Assembly (NCBI GenBank): GCA_047495785.1
Contig: JBLDXI010000018.1
Span: 434,001 to 498,000 of the forward strand
Direction: 5' to 3'
Length of the DNA: 64,000 nucleotides
Source of the DNA: Lepidodermella squamata
Lineage: Eukaryota > Gastrotricha
In this document: positions 9,875-23,611 of the stretch, in pieces
Position numbering within the stretch: the stretch's first letter is position 1
Layout: every line of letters begins with the position of its first letter
Made by a program: the position numbers and the translations under genes
The notes under the pieces: generated by a model
Databases searched by the model: none
Told to the model about the DNA's origin: nothing
Seen by the model: only the letters and a program-made list of their open reading frames with translations

Positions 9875-12800
9875 CTAATTTTGTTTAACAGCCGCTGCTG
9901 CTGCTGCAGTTGCAGGGGTGCTGCAGTTGGCGATGATGGCCGGTGATGGCAGGGCGGCGGAGGCGGCGAGCACGGAGCGGTCCAGCTCGTAGACGACCTC
10001 GGCGAGGGTCTGCTGGACCTGGCGGTCGAGCACGCGCGACATGGACAGGTGCAGGAGGCGGTCGTCGAAGCGGCGGAAGCGCGCCCGATTCTCGTCGATG
10101 CGCGCCATCGCGAGCAGAATCAGCGCCGCGCGGTTCAGAATGTCCACCGAGATGTTGAGCGCGTCGTAGTTGGCGGATGACATCGACGACCACGCCATCG
10201 GGTTCGAGTTGAACGCCTGCAAAAAACACATTGATTAATCGATTTGAAACATTTTTCCAACATCTAGTCTAGTTCATCTGGTTTATCCGGTCAATCCCAG
10301 GATCCCGCCAATTCAATATACAAAAAAATGAAAATAATGCCATCATTTACTGACAATTCAAGCGTTCCCGGCTCCAAGTTTTAGGGTTCCAATGCTCCTT
10401 TTTTCGATGTTTTTCTTTTTCTTTACGGTCTCAAATTAAAAAGTTGAATTGAAAAATTGCTGAGCTAACAAATTGTTGGTCTTTTCCCATAAAAGATTCT
10501 GTCGAATAAAAAAGTGCTAGGTCGAATAATAAAGACTTACATGAGCGCACTGCTGCTCGGACTGTTCGAGGAAGGAGACGAGCAGAACGACGGCCATGGG
10601 GTTGAGGGCGAGGCAGCGCGCGACGCCGGCGTCCGCCTGGCTCAGCGCTGCCAGGAACACGACGACGAGTTCGCGCAGCACCTGGTCCGGCGCCGACGCC
10701 AGGCAGCCGAGGGCCGTCCACAGCGCCGCGACCAGTTGCGGCAGTGGTGGGCCGGCGATCAGGTGGTCGACGTTGCCGGGCCGCACCGTCAACTTGCACA
10801 GGGTCTCGAGCGCGAGGCGCTGCGGCGTCAGCATCGGGTCGTGCTGGTCCGGAAACGGGTCCGCCGCCTCCGCCGTCTCGCCCGTCAGCCACGCCAGCAA
10901 GTTGAGGCACAGCGGCCGTGCGATCTCGTCCGGCATCGCGCCCAGTTCGAACTCGCCCGCCACGTTCGTCAGCACCACCAGCACGTTCTCGTGCAAAGTT
11001 CCTATTCAAAACATAACACGACAAGATTATTCACAGTGGATAAGTGGACACTTGCAGCAATCAACAATTTAGGTTGACTTTCTCAAAAAGAAAAACAAGT
11101 GTAGTTAAAGCAGCTCGTTTACTAACCTAGTACTGGCAGCCACCAAGCCGAGTTGCAGGGCGCGAGGGGCTCGCAGCCGGGCGTCGACTCGCTGCCGTCC
11201 GGGCCGTCGTAGACCACGGCGCCGCCTGCATCCGCGTCGTTGCCGTCGTTGCTTCGATGAGTGTCGCCGCGTACGGCGTCTGACGCGACAAAGGGCTTGC
11301 GTGGCGACACGCCATCGTGGCGGCGCAGTGCCAGCAGGCGGTTGAAGATGTGCAGGAGGGGCCAGCAGCGGGCCATGACCGCGTCGTTGCCGGGGATCGA
11401 CGACAAGCTGCGCAGGATGTTCGACAGCACGACGCACCGCTCGGCGACGAGCCGCTCCGCCTCGACCGACGCCGCGTCGCCCGGCGCCAGCAGGTGCGCC
11501 CGCGGCAGGAACGACGGCCCGGGCAGCGCCGCGGCGACACTCGCGCGGATGGCCGACGCAATCGCCGACGTCAGGTCAGGCTCGATTTCTGGCATGGCAG
11601 ACGCCGCAGTCGCAGCAGCAGGGCTCGTTGCCTCGTTGCCATTCGTCGTCGTCGTCGCTTCTGTCGCTTTTTCTTCTTCAGCTGGTTGTTGCTGTGGTAG
11701 TTCTGCGGGTTCGACAACTTCCTCCTTAGTGGTAGCAAGCGCTGGTGAAGAAGCGGCGTGGCCGTTTTGAACAACCGATTTCGTCGCTGGCATCAACAAC
11801 CCATCGGCGATGTCGCCGCCATTCTGATGATTGCCATGGTGATGGTGGTTGTGATGGTGGCCGTTCAGCTTCGGCGTCGACGCCCGGCTGTTGTTGCCGT
11901 TCATTTTCGGCAGGTCGAGTTTCAACGCCGGCGATGCTTGCTGTTGCTGTTGCGGCTGAGTCACTGTCGTCGCAGCTGCTGCTGCTGCTGCAGGCGTAGT
12001 CGGCTTTGTCGAGTTCAACGACATGCGAGACTCGGCGGCGGCGTGGTGGCGACTGACGGCGTTCAACAACAACAACTTGGCGCGTTTCGCGTGTCTCGAT
12101 TTCACCGCCTTTTTCAACGCTTTCCGCCTGAACAGCGCCGAGCGATACGGCGCCGTCAGGTAGAACGCTGTCAAGGGGCAGCCGGCCGTGCCCAGCTTCA
12201 ACTGCTTCGCCGACGGCACGCTCGCCAGTTTCAGCACGTCGCAGTCGCGGTCGAGCGACTGCAGATTCGCCTCAACCTCGTCGCAGTTCTGGCTTTTCGA
12301 CGACAACGGCTGCCGCTGCTGCAAGTGCGTCGCTTCTTTCAAATCCGCGGACAGCAACTGCAGCGACGACGGCGGCGGCGGCGGACTCGCGCTATGGCCG
12401 TTTTGCTGCTGCTGCTGATGTTGATGTTGATGTTCTGGCTCGATTTTAACAGCCACGCCACGCCGCGTTCGCCACGTGTAGTTTTTGCGCTTCGGTCCGT
12501 TCAGCACGACGGTGCGGTCGTCGGGCCGCAAGTCGGCCGCCTTCGCCCGCAGCAGCATCAGCAACGCATGCGAGCCGCCCTTCACCTTGCCGTTCGACCC
12601 GCCGCCGTGCAGCCCATTGCCACCGCCGCCTAGCTTCTCTGCGATCTTCTCCATCAACTCGTCGGCAGCATCTTGAGCAACTCCTCGTGCCCTCATGCCC
12701 GTTGTTGTTGTTGTTGTTGTTGCTATCGACAGTGGGGATGCGGACAGCGACGTTGATGCAGACGTCGACAATGACGACGAAGACGTTACTAAAGTCTTGT

Positions 12801-15800
12801 CTAGTTGATGTTGCTGCTGATGTTGTAGCAAATCGGCGAGTGGCTCGCACATGAGCGACAGGGACGAGCGGAAAATGTCGGCGAGCATGTCGAGGAGGGA
12901 GGGCCAGCACGAGAGCGTGAAGAAGCCGGCGGCGTGGTCGTCGGCGAGCAGCACGTTCAGCACGTCGAGCGCCCAGTTCTGGTCGGCGACGAGCGACGTC
13001 TTCAGCGACATGACCACGCGCCACGGGTCGACGGGGCCGAGGTCGCGCGCCGTCATCTTGCGCCGCTTCACCGCCACCGGGCCCGCCGCCTCGACGCTCG
13101 ACGCCGGGAACAGCGGCGGAGCTTGCGGCTGTGGCGGCGGCGGGGCGATCGCCATTGCGGCGTGGTGCGCCATCATGCCCGTAGGACCACTCGAGCCAGG
13201 ACCGCCGCCGACTAGTTGGCTCAGCTGGTTGATATGCTGGTACGAGTTGACCGCCGATGACGGCGGCATCGACGGCGGGCCTTGCAGCAGCGAGTTGAGC
13301 TGACTCGCACCCGCTGACATGGGCGCCGGCGTCGACGGGGTCGAACCGCCGCCGCCGCCACTCGCCATCTGCTGCAGTTGCTGCTGTTGTTGTTGCTGTT
13401 CGCGCTTTTTCGCAGTCGCTGATTTGGCGGGTTTGCGCGGCGGCGTGTTCGTCGTCATCGGCGACTCGTGCTGCGACATCGAGTCGTTGTTCAGCGACAG
13501 CGCTGCGTTGTTGCTGTTAGCATTGTTATTCGCATTGCTATTGTTGTTATTGTTCGACGACGCCGAAATCGACGTCGGCAGCTGCAGGCCGGCGATGAAC
13601 GACGCCGAGTCGTTGAGGTCCATCGGCGTCGAGTCCGGGTTCTTCTTCTTGCCGCGCCGCGACTTGGCAGGCGGCGGCGGTGGCGACGAGCCGGGCGGTT
13701 TCGACGCCGAGCCAGGCGCCGCTTGTTGCTGCTGCTGCTGCTGTTGTTGTTGGTGGTAAATGTCTGCGCCGGGGGCGACGTGGCCCGGTCTCGCTGGCAT
13801 AAACATCGGGTTCGTCTGCGACTGCATCGGGCCACTGCCGACCGGTGGCGGGTACGGCTGGCCCGCCGAGTTCGGGTCCCCCGACGACGGGTATGGCGCA
13901 CCGTACGGCGGCCTCGCACCTCCAGGCATCATGCCCGGCTGTTGAGGCCCCTGCTGGCCAGGATACCCACCCGGTTGCTGTTGCTGCTGCTGCTGCATCA
14001 TGCCTAGATATGAAAAAAAGCAACGTTCAAGAAATGTCTTCAGAACAGCAAATGCAATAAGTATCTCCCACCCTCGCGATATAAAAAGTAACGAAAGCTA
14101 ACCTGGATACATGCCAGGATAAGGACCCGGTGGCCGAGGTGGCTGGCCGGGCATCGTTGGCGCCGGAGACATGTAACCATCCGGGCCATTCGCCAACGGT
14201 TGGTTGTTCGCCGCCGCCGCCGCATTCGGATCCATCATTCCAGGCGGTGCTTGTTGCTGCTGCTGCGGGCCTGGGTAGCCCGGGTAGCCTTGCGGCGGCA
14301 TGCCAGGCGCCATTTGAGCCTGTTGCTGCTGGTGGTGCATGGCGTAGCGTTGCTGTTGCTGAGTCATATCCGGCGCCTGGTAGCCAGGCTGGCCGGGTTG
14401 CTGCTGCTGCTGAGCTGGCATGTAAATGGGCCGTCCCATTTGGTCGTAGCCCATCATCTGCTGCTGCTGCTGCTGTGGTGGCTGGCCAGGGTACACGCCC
14501 GGCGGTTGTTGGCCAGGGTAGCCACTGCCAGGCTGCCCGCCGAAACCAGGTCGCGGTGGCGTTGGATAGCCGCCAGGTTGGCCCGGGTATTGCCCAGGCT
14601 GAGGCTGGCCGTACGGAGCTCCCTGTTGCGGACCTCCGTACGGGTACTGAGGACCACCGCCCATTCCACCAGGCTGCCCAGGGTAGCCTGTCTGACCCGG
14701 GTACATCATGGGCGGTTGCGGCGGCGGCGGTGGCTGCTGCTGCTGCTGGCCGAAGAGATTAGGCGTCGGCTCGGCTTTAGGTCGCGACATGGCATTATTG
14801 CCGCCAGTCATCGACATGTCATTATTATTGGTGCTGTTCAGGTCGGTGACACTGCTGCCGAGCTTCGACTTTTCCGCCTTGGTCTCCTTGCGCCGCTTCT
14901 CCTTCTTGGCCGCGTTCTGGAACTGGCGTTCCGCCTCGGCGACGCCCGCCCTCGGGTCGGCGTGCCCGCGGTCGAAGTGCAGCTCGTACGCCAGCAGGCA
15001 CTTGATGTAGTGCCGCCGCAGCGTGTAGCCCGTCGACGCCGACGTGTTCGCAATGGCGACCTGCGCAATCTCCTTCCACTTCTTCTCGTTGTTCACCTCC
15101 CAGAAGCCGCCGCGCTCCTTCACCGTCACGTACAACCGCCACAGATCAAGCAGTTGCTTGCAGCAGTGCGGCACGAACAGAAAAATCTTCAGCTCGTTCG
15201 TGTAGTACGCCTGCACCGCGTCGAGGAACTGCCGACGGTCTGGCTCGTCGCCAAAATCGTACAGCTTCTCCCACGGCTCGACGGGCTGCGCGAGCGGCGG
15301 CATCATGCACGGCGTGAGGCCGGGCGGGCACGGCGGCGACGGGTACACCGGCTTCTCCTTCTCCTCGAACGTCATCGACGACTGCTTCTTCGGCTTCTTG
15401 CTGCCGCCGCCACCGCCCCCGCCGCCGCCCGTCGATGACACGGGGCCGAAATCGCCGGAGAATTTCGACGACGAAGTCGGCGACAACGGCCCATCCGCCG
15501 ATTCGTCGATGCACGACGCGGGCGAGGCGACCGACGACGGCGACAACGGCGCCGCCAAGCTCGGTAAACTCGGCCGGCGTATCGAGTCGTCTTGCTGGTC
15601 CTGCCCCGCCTGTCCCGCCAAGTGGTCCATCGACGACGAGAGCGATGACGACTGCGACAACGGTCCGCCACCGCCGCCGCCGTACTGCTGACGGTTGACG
15701 GTGGGTTGTTGGTTGTTAAACGGCTGTTGCGAGTTAAATTGGCCTGGCGGCTGTGATCGGCTGTTCGGCGGACTCGGAAAGTCAGCCGACGAGGTTTGTG

Positions 15801-17992
15801 AAAGCGCTGCATGTTGTTGCTCGGCGGCAAGAGATTCCTTCTAAATAAGAAAGTAATGAGAAAACTGTGTTCAAATAATGCTGCTTTTTTTCGTTACCAT
15901 GTCAGACGAATGTTGTTGCGAGGAGGGGAAAGGCATTTGCTGCTGGCCATAGAAACCGCCAGGCTGAGTTGAAAGACTGTTGGGTGGTGGTTGTTGTTGG
16001 CCAAACGGCGGCCGCGGCTGGCCCTGTTGCTGCTGGCCCGGCGTTTGCGGCCGAGGAGGCAATCCGCCGACTGCTTGCTGTTGTTGCTGGCCCGGCGGCG
16101 CCATCATGCCGGGTTGACTAGACGGACCCGACGGTTGGTTCGATAGCTGTAAATAAAATTACAAAGCAACATATTAAAAAAGCAATCCAACTTTAGAGGC
16201 AAAAGCAGTTAAAGAGTTAGTAAAACCGAGAAACACCAACACCACCGCCATCACCACTGTTGCTTCTCAAAATGAGCCAAGTTGAGATTTTTGAAAATGC
16301 GCGACCCTTCCGCCTGATGCAATAAAAAAGTGCGCCTGCTAATTAAATAGTGTGCAGTTTAGCAGTTTTGTTGGGTTGTTTTCATAAGAAAAAGCGTCAC
16401 GATGTTTCAATCAGCCTCCTGCTAACCTCGAGCGTTGCAACGACATCGTCGTCGCAGCTCAACTCAGCCGCTAAAATGCTGGTCGTCGGCGTCGAGATCG
16501 GCACATCCTTTAATGTTATTATCATATTGGAATTTGGACAATAATTTTGAATGTTGCTCTTCAAAAGGCTGCTAAAATGAAATCGGAGAAAAACGGCGAA
16601 AACTTACAGGGAAAGACGATTGCTGTTGTTGTGGCGGCTGGTTGGGCCGTGGACCGCCGGCAGCTGACGGGTACGGTGAGCCGACGTTGGGCGACTGCGG
16701 CAACTGCTGCGGAGGTAGCATCGGCTGGCGAGGTTGCTGCCCGGGCTGGCCAGGCCGCTGGTAGTACGGGTCGTCGTAGCGAGGCTGGCCGTAGCCGTAA
16801 CCCGGCTGTGACGGGTACCGCTGCTGCCCATAGTACTGCTGCTGCTGCTGTTGTTGTTGCTGTTGTTGTTGCTGCTGCTGATGCATCATGTACTGTTGCT
16901 GCTGCTGCATGTACGCCGCATTGCCGTACTGCTGCTGCTGCGATGATGGATCTGCTGCCGAGGTGGGGCCGTTCGGTATCGAACCGGAGTCAGGCGACAT
17001 CATGCCGCCGTCCGGCCCTGTCGCCGACGTCGACGACGGGTCTTTCGAGGGGTCGTTCGGCTGCTGGGCGCCGTACGGTTGGCCGCCATAGCCGCCATAG
17101 CCAGGTGGTTGGCCGTACGGTTGAGGCTGCTGTTGTTGTTGAGGAGGAGGAGGAGCAGGAGGGTAGCCGTAGGGTGGTCGTTGTTGCTGCTGCTGCTGCG
17201 CGTACGCCTGTTGCTGGCCGTACATTTGCTGCTGAGAATAAGGCCCGTTCGAAGCCGGGTAACGAGGTTGTTGTTGCTGCTGCTGGCCGTAGCCAGTCGC
17301 CTGCTGTTGACCAGGATAGCCCTGTTGCTGGGCGCCGTAGCCTTGCGGCATGTAGCCCTGCGGAGGACCTTGCTGCTGAGGGTACCCGCCAGGATAGCCA
17401 GGCGGGACTCCACCACCGCCAGGCGCCATCATTCGATGCGGGTCGTAACCGCCCTAAAATATAACAATTTATTAAAATAATATTAAATCGTTATGCTAAA
17501 ATTTGAGTGAAAGGTTCAATGAAATGCATTAGCTTCAAGTCCCATTTTTCAGTTTAATGCCTCAATTGCGTCAAAATTGACGTAACAACTAAAGCAGACA
17601 GGCGGGCGAATTTTGAAAAACTAAAATAAGGGCAAAATCAATTTTCGCCAATTCTAGTACGCCGTCATTCCTCCGTAGCAACAAACAAAACTGAAACTAG
17701 AATTTACCATTTGTTGAGGCGGATACTGGCCGTAACCGCCAGGCTGTGGCCCTCTCGGTGGCTGGACTCCGCCGGCGGGTGAAGGCGATTGCAGCAGTTG
17801 ATTTAACACAGGTAATTGTCCCTGTTGCTGCTGGTTGGGCGTCGCTTTTCCCGACGGCTGCGTCGCGTACTGAGCGTAGCCCATCGCCTGCTGGTGGTAA
17901 TAATCACCGTTCGGTCCTCCACCGCCACCGCCACCACCGCCGCCTCCATTCATTCCACTGTGGTCTTGCTGCTGCTGTTGCTGCTGATCCAT
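9875..17992 (-). CDS. ARID1: ARID1/BAF250 (Osa/eyelid), BAF SWI/SNF subunit
   Basis: DNA-binding subunit that defines the canonical BAF SWI/SNF remodelling complex. Seven exons in coding order, all joining in frame: 17992-17708, 17453-16608, 16146-15898, 15840-14103, 14003-11127, 11001-10541 and 10216-9875, giving 2265 residues (human ARID1A 2285). Residues 1-640 are Q/P/G/Y-rich with PGQQGYP-like repeats. The ARID domain lies at about 650-755 (EPWEKLYDFG, LWRLYVTVKERGGFWEVN, KKWKEIAQ). A second Q/P/G tract follows. BAF250_C begins near 1350 (DPWRVVMSLKTSLVADQNWA) and resumes near 1870-2250 (LTPQRLALETLCKLTV, ARIDENRARFRRFDDRLL). Between the two parts lies a low-complexity insert of some 350 residues rich in Q, H, A and T. 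The protein ends in an Ala-rich tail. Exon 2 has an uninterrupted run of about 15 Gln near 16834-16878. The 5.6 kb upstream is gene-free. Confidence 0.95.
16834..16878 (-). repeat. polyglutamine-coding trinucleotide tract
   Basis: Mixed CAG/CAA codons on the minus strand encode about 15 consecutive Gln in ARID1 exon 2. Codon mixing suggests a stable rather than freshly expanded repeat. Confidence 0.7.
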
Positions 17993-20900
17993 TCAGTTTT
18001 TTTACAAGTTGTCGAAATCAACAGTCAGATAACACGTAGCATAGTATCGCAGTCGTCGTTCATCCGAAACTTTCTTCGTCTTTATCAATAAAAACGGTCG
18101 CCAAAAATAGCAACTGGTAGTGAAGTCAGTAATGATAATAAGAAACGTAAATCAGCACGCGTTTCAAACAGCTCAAAGGCTGCACTTCAGTTCTTCTATA
18201 TAAATTTTTTAAAATTATCTATAAAACGATAGACGAATAAAAATATGTCTGGGCAGCCAAAACGGGTTATAGATGATAACACAAGTTCGCATTTCAGCCA
18301 AAAGCGCGGACGCACTATCAATAAAACGCGTGTTCTCGTTAATTACTTTGCCGATTCTGCGGCGCATTTTTGCTGCTCCTATCGATGACTCTGACATGTA
18401 TCTACGTACAGGCGGATGGTGCAAAAACTTTTTTCCTCGTTTTCATCATCGGTCAACAAAACACGTGCCACGAATTGGTGGTGCGTGTGTGTGTTGCAAG
18501 TCGTCGCGTGTCCAGCAAAACGCAGCCAAAACAAGATGACGCCTTCGTGTAGTATTACGCCGCACCGCAACGACAACAAATAAAATAAAACGTTAACACC
18601 ACATGGCTCTACAATGTAAAAAAGACAGTCCCTAAAACTTGAAAAAAATCGACGTCGACAAAAAGATGCGATTTTCTCGCAAAAATCGGCAGCAAAAGTC
18701 GACATGTGATGAGTGGCCGTTTTTTGGGCCGGGTCGGCCCCGTGCCAAAAAGAGAGGGGCTCAACCACGTGGTGGCGTGGTGGTGGTTGGTGGTGGACCG
18801 CGGCGGCGGGTATATTTCTATACAATGCTTGTATAATAATAATAACACATCATCATCATCGCAATAGTCATAATAATAGGCGAGTACGCTGACGAGCAGC
18901 ACTATCGCGCAGCAAAAGCCAGCCAGCAACGCAGTAAAGGCCAGCGAGGAGTTTATAAAGCAACTGAAACACTCCGCCACCGCCGTCGCCGCCGTCGGAG
19001 AAAATTTTTCCCGCTTACTCTCTCTCTCTCGCGCGCGCCTCTCTCCGCCGTTCGCCGTTCGCAAGCAAGCGCAAATACTGCGCATACACATCACATACAC
19101 AAGTAAAGCATGCATGAAGCATGCAGATTTCGCCCTGCCTGCCTGCATATGTTCCATAGTCACCCTATAACTGTGCTTGCGTACTGTGTGATATATTATG
19201 GGATTTTTAACAACAAATAGAAACACGCCGTAACGCATGAAGCCCGAATGCGCCGCGACGGAGTTCGGCACACGCTCGATCCTTCTTAAATTTGCAGCCG
19301 CAGCCGCTAGCCAGCTATTGGCGCATCGGAAAATCTTGCAAAAAATTGCAAATCGTGTAGATTCGCTCCAATATTTAGCTGTAAAATTTCTAAAAAATTA
19401 GCAAATTTGGCTGCGACAGCAAAAATCGCCAAAGTTTGACGTTCGCTTAAAAACGCGCGTTTTCAGTTGTTGTGTGCGCACAAATAACAGCCTATTATGA
19501 AAGACGAGGCATGTGCAGTATGCGCCCCGACGGCAGTACTACACAGCGTAATGCCAGCGATCGGCCTTCCAAATAGAATAACATATTGCCTGCGTGTTGT
19601 GCTGCTCGCTCTCGCTGCTTTCGTCTCGTCGTGTGCTTACAGGGATGAATCGATAGCACACACACACACATAAAAGCTTGCTCTCACTCACTCGTTGCTG
19701 CACACACACACACATACACATAAAATACGAACTACGCGCGCGAATTATTATTATTTGTACTGTGCTGCTCGGTCAAGCTGCCGCTACGTGTGCCTACAGC
19801 ACATGCATATTCTACGAGCGAGCGACGGCGGCTGAGTGATGATTATTATGACGGAATATAACGAACCAACGCGAGCGAGCGAGCGAACGAGCGAGGCAGA
19901 GGCAGAGGCAGAGAGAGAGAGAGAGAGAACGGCGCTGTATGATGCATGGATGAAAAGGAAATAGACGAAAATGCTGCGCGGCGGCGGCGGCGGCTGCAGC
20001 AGCAACAACAGCCTGTCAGAGAGTAGTATAGTGCTGAGGCTGGCGCGTAGGCAAGCAGTAAGTAATCCAATGCCGTTATTTCATATAGCAGACGGGTGAC
20101 ACACAGCACATGTTAAGGGAAAAGCGGAGAGAAGAAGACCTTCGCCGCGATAACGCAGCAGTAATGATGCTGCAGATAATAATAGTAATAACAGCGCGAA
20201 TGAAGATAGCTAATAGCAATAATAGTAAAATTCGTGCCGACAAAAGTTATGTTTATCTGTTGACGAGCAAAAAAACCTGTACCGTACTAAATGCGAGGAA
20301 ATAAGCAGGACAGTATCCGCTGAAAGTAGCACTGAGTAAACATCGGCAAAATATAAAACGTACTTTATACTACTACCAGTTTCCCCAAGAAACCGCAGAG
20401 CAAACGAAAGAATCTTAGTCCCACAGGTCACGTACTAATCTGTTGTAACTGCGCCATTACTCATCGTTCAGTCACTTTTCATATTTTTCAGCCTTGAATC
20501 ATATCAAGTCATGGCACGAAAAGACAAATTCATATTTACCTGTCATAAAAAAGAAAACAAATCTCACCTTGAAAATTATACTCATTTTTATTCAAGCTGC
20601 ATTTATCGCAGATATTTAGCAGTGTTTTTTGGCTCTTATTTGCATCATCGTTGTCCTGGTTTTTTTCATATTATTATTTGCTTTTCAATCTCTCAGTCTT
20701 CAGAACAGGATTTTCCCCTTAATGAGTACGATACAATATGCGGAATATAAAATAGAAAAAAACAGACGGTCACTTTGAATACTGAGTAGTACCAGATAAT
20801 ACTACCTGTCGCTTTTTTGCGCTATCAGCCGCACGGCTACTATAAATGAGCGCTCACACGCGCTTTTTTGTTTTGCGGTCACGCCGGTAAAATAAATAAT

Positions 20901-21074
20901 TACTACAAGTATAGTACATGGGTATAGTAAAGTAACGCGATCTAATAATAAATAACTTGTGCGCTAATAAAAACCTGAAAACAGCAGCGCCTCCTACACT
21001 CAAGAGTATTACAATTACTATTACTACTACTGCTGCTACTACGAGGTAATATTTGTTCTGTTCATCTTATCTGC

Positions 21075-21101
21075 CATTCATTCATTCATTCATTCATTCA
21101 T
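21075..21101. repeat. (ATTC)n microsatellite
   Basis: Six to seven copies of a tetranucleotide in the ARID1 upstream flank. Confidence 0.75.
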
Positions 21102-21550
21102 AATAATACGTAAATAGCAGGCGTGATAAAAAAGCTAGCCAACAATTGTTTGTTTTTCCGTGTAATGTAAAATTACTGCTGTAATCGATCGATACAGGAA
21201 AAAATTGAACGTCATCCAATTCACAACACTATTATACACAGTTCAATCATGCAAATCGCACCACTCCGTTTATTAGCTCAATAAATCATGACGGAGGACG
21301 GATGACGGACGGTCCCAAAATAAAAGAAAATCAATAATAATAAGTCTGGTCGAGGGGCGAAAATATAACATAAACCGCGCCCCCTCTCATGTTATTCTCC
21401 ATCTCACAAACCTCAATCCTTCGCACTGCAAGTTTTTTTTTCGAAATTGTAAAATTATTGCTGCAGATCAAAAACACGGAGGAAACTCTGTGCAAACATT
21501 GTTTGAAATTATTTAGGCCGGCTTTTTGTTACCCATGGTGTGTGAAAATA

Positions 21551-21730
21551 CAGGGTGGCCAAAAAATTGGGCAGAAGGCGAATTCGATGCGTATCATTTT
21601 AATGAGGAGTATTAAGAAGTTCAAGAATTTTAAGTATTCTTTTGCCAATGGAACTCCTCAATTTCTTGAAACTGCTCATTAAATTGATGCGCATCGAATA
21701 CGCCTTCTGCAAAATTTTTTGGCCACCCTG
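21551..21730. mobile_element. 180-bp MITE with 56-bp TIRs, TA target duplication
   Basis: Begins CAGGGTGGCCAAAAAATT and ends with the complement AATTTTTTGGCCACCCTG. The inverted repeats extend about 56 bp with some five mismatches, including GCAGAAGGCG and ATTCGATGCG blocks. TA flanks both ends (21549-21550 and 21731-21732), the target site of Tc1/mariner-type transposons. The 68-bp core has no coding capacity, so it is a nonautonomous element whose transposase must come from elsewhere. High TIR identity suggests fairly recent activity. Confidence 0.85.
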
Positions 21731-23611
21731 TATATACATTTTATTGTTATAAACAACAAAAGCCCGCTGTTATTTATAAATAACAGTTGCCATAACGACA
21801 CTGGAGTAACTAGAATTTCCTTTGGATATGTGTTTTAAGGTTTCGGATTATTTTCATTTAACAGGTTCGTAGAGGAAAGAATTAAAAATCTTGCTGCTGC
21901 GATAGGCTATTTCCGAAAGGATTCGATGGATGGTCGGTTTGCCGATTCCTAAATTGCGCAATGCGTCCACCGCCGGCTTGCAAATCGAGGCGCGAGATCC
22001 GAAATATAACCCCAGGTGTTGTCCATTTGTTGGATTTTTTCTGCTTTTTTGAATTTATCAACAAGGTTCCCTTCTCCATTCACTTACCTTTGGCGATCCC
22101 AAAATGGAAATTTTACCCCTACCGAATTTTTTCTTTTCTATATATCGTTTTTAAGTGGATGAATGCTCAAATGGATGCTAAAAATTCCAAAATTTCGCGT
22201 CCAAGTGATCAAATATCTCCCGATTTACATCCATTTTTCAATTTAAGAAACTGTTTATATTTCATGAACTGGGCTCCAATGAACTGGGCTCCAAGCCACA
22301 TTTTCAGCATTACCAGTCGAATACAAGGCCACGCTAGCGAAGCGACCTATGACCTATTGGCTGACCTATTTTTGAAGATTATTCTGGACGAGCGACGAAA
22401 TCATGAGCTAAATCTCTTTAATTTTTCAGTTCTATCAAAATCATCAGGCGATCCCCCGGAACCCACGGAAATAGGGCCCCCTGCAGGGATCGGGTCTCCC
22501 AATTCCTCCCAATTCCAAGTCCTGTATTAGGTACAGGTAGACTCCCAAACATGTCCCAAACAGCTCAGACTAGGTGTTTATTACGAAGCAATAAAGCGTT
22601 TGATTGTCAACTAGGTAATGGAAGTATGTATTTGCTGTCTCGTTTGCGACTGATCCACGATAAAGAGTTTGATTGACGACGCATCAGCTGACTGACCTTC
22701 AGTTGCGTGTGAAATCGCAGTTTCGAAATCGTGAACAACTACGCCATTTTTCTCGTTGCATATTCGTGTTTAGTGTTTAGTTTAATCTGCATGCTGCAAG
22801 TCATTGCTTTTTTCAGCACAACCTAAAATTGCTGAGATTTTCAGACGAAGTATCACGTTCCAGCCCGCAATTTCCCGTATCTTGTTTCCGTTTTTCCTAT
22901 CTTAGCAGAATTGTCCATTGACACAGCTTGGCTTCACTCTGATTTCGCCCCCATTCGACATGGAAGCCAGCTAACCGTCGATCTACCTCGACCTTGATAA
23001 AGTATTATATTTACAAATATGTTAAAATATTGGTGTGAAGCGAAACATTGAATAAGGTGCGTCGAAGCGCTTTTTCATTGAATTTCCTTCCCTCTGTAGG
23101 GATAAATACCAAGCACGATAATACAGGGGTATGTTCAGTGAACACAGTGCAGCGACCAGTGAAACATGTTGCAAGCGACGTCGAAGTGCCCCTTTATGCG
23201 TTATAACGGGCGTAATCCGAGCAATAATTGCTCAGTTCAGTGATGGGCCCTGTACCTTCGGAATGTTAAAACGGATATTTTCCATTAACGATCTCAATGC
23301 GTGCGTGCATCACATGGATCTGGTTTCAGCTCTCAAACTGTATGCTCTGTTTTCAATGTAGAAACAGTACCGCTGCGGATAGGCTAAACCTGCTCAACAA
23401 CCCCAATGAAATGAATCGATATTATTTAAGTCAGTGTAGGCCATGTATTTATTAACATTTTTGAGCTTAAAATACAACATATCAGCAGTTATTTTGCACA
23501 CATCGAGTTTTCTGTAAGAAAGCTTCAGTGACGGCTTCTGGAAGCCACACATCAACAACAAATAGTATTTATTGGTAGACATTACGATGATGAGCAATTT
23601 TCTATTGCGAA

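Larger units (their letters stand above)
17993..23611. other. gene-poor 5' flank of ARID1
   Basis: About 5.6 kb with no supported coding region between the ARID1 start and the WDR46 stop. It contains many simple repeats: TC/CG tracts at 19018-19040, CA tracts at 19660-19715, AG at 19890-19930 and (ATTC)n at 21075-21101. It also holds the MITE at 21551-21730 and a direct repeat at about 22264-22293 (ATGAACTGGGCTCCA twice). Probably promoter, distal regulatory DNA and possibly noncoding 5' exons of ARID1. Confidence 0.5.

Noticed and set aside
11261-15830. Many long antisense and alternate-frame open frames across ARID1 (Arg-, Leu- and Ala-rich).
   Set aside because: They are shadows of the GC-rich, repeat-coded ARID1 exons and share no recognisable domain.
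18609-19271. 220-codon minus-strand frame upstream of ARID1.
   Set aside because: Composition follows local simple repeats, there is no domain and no codon bias like the real genes here.
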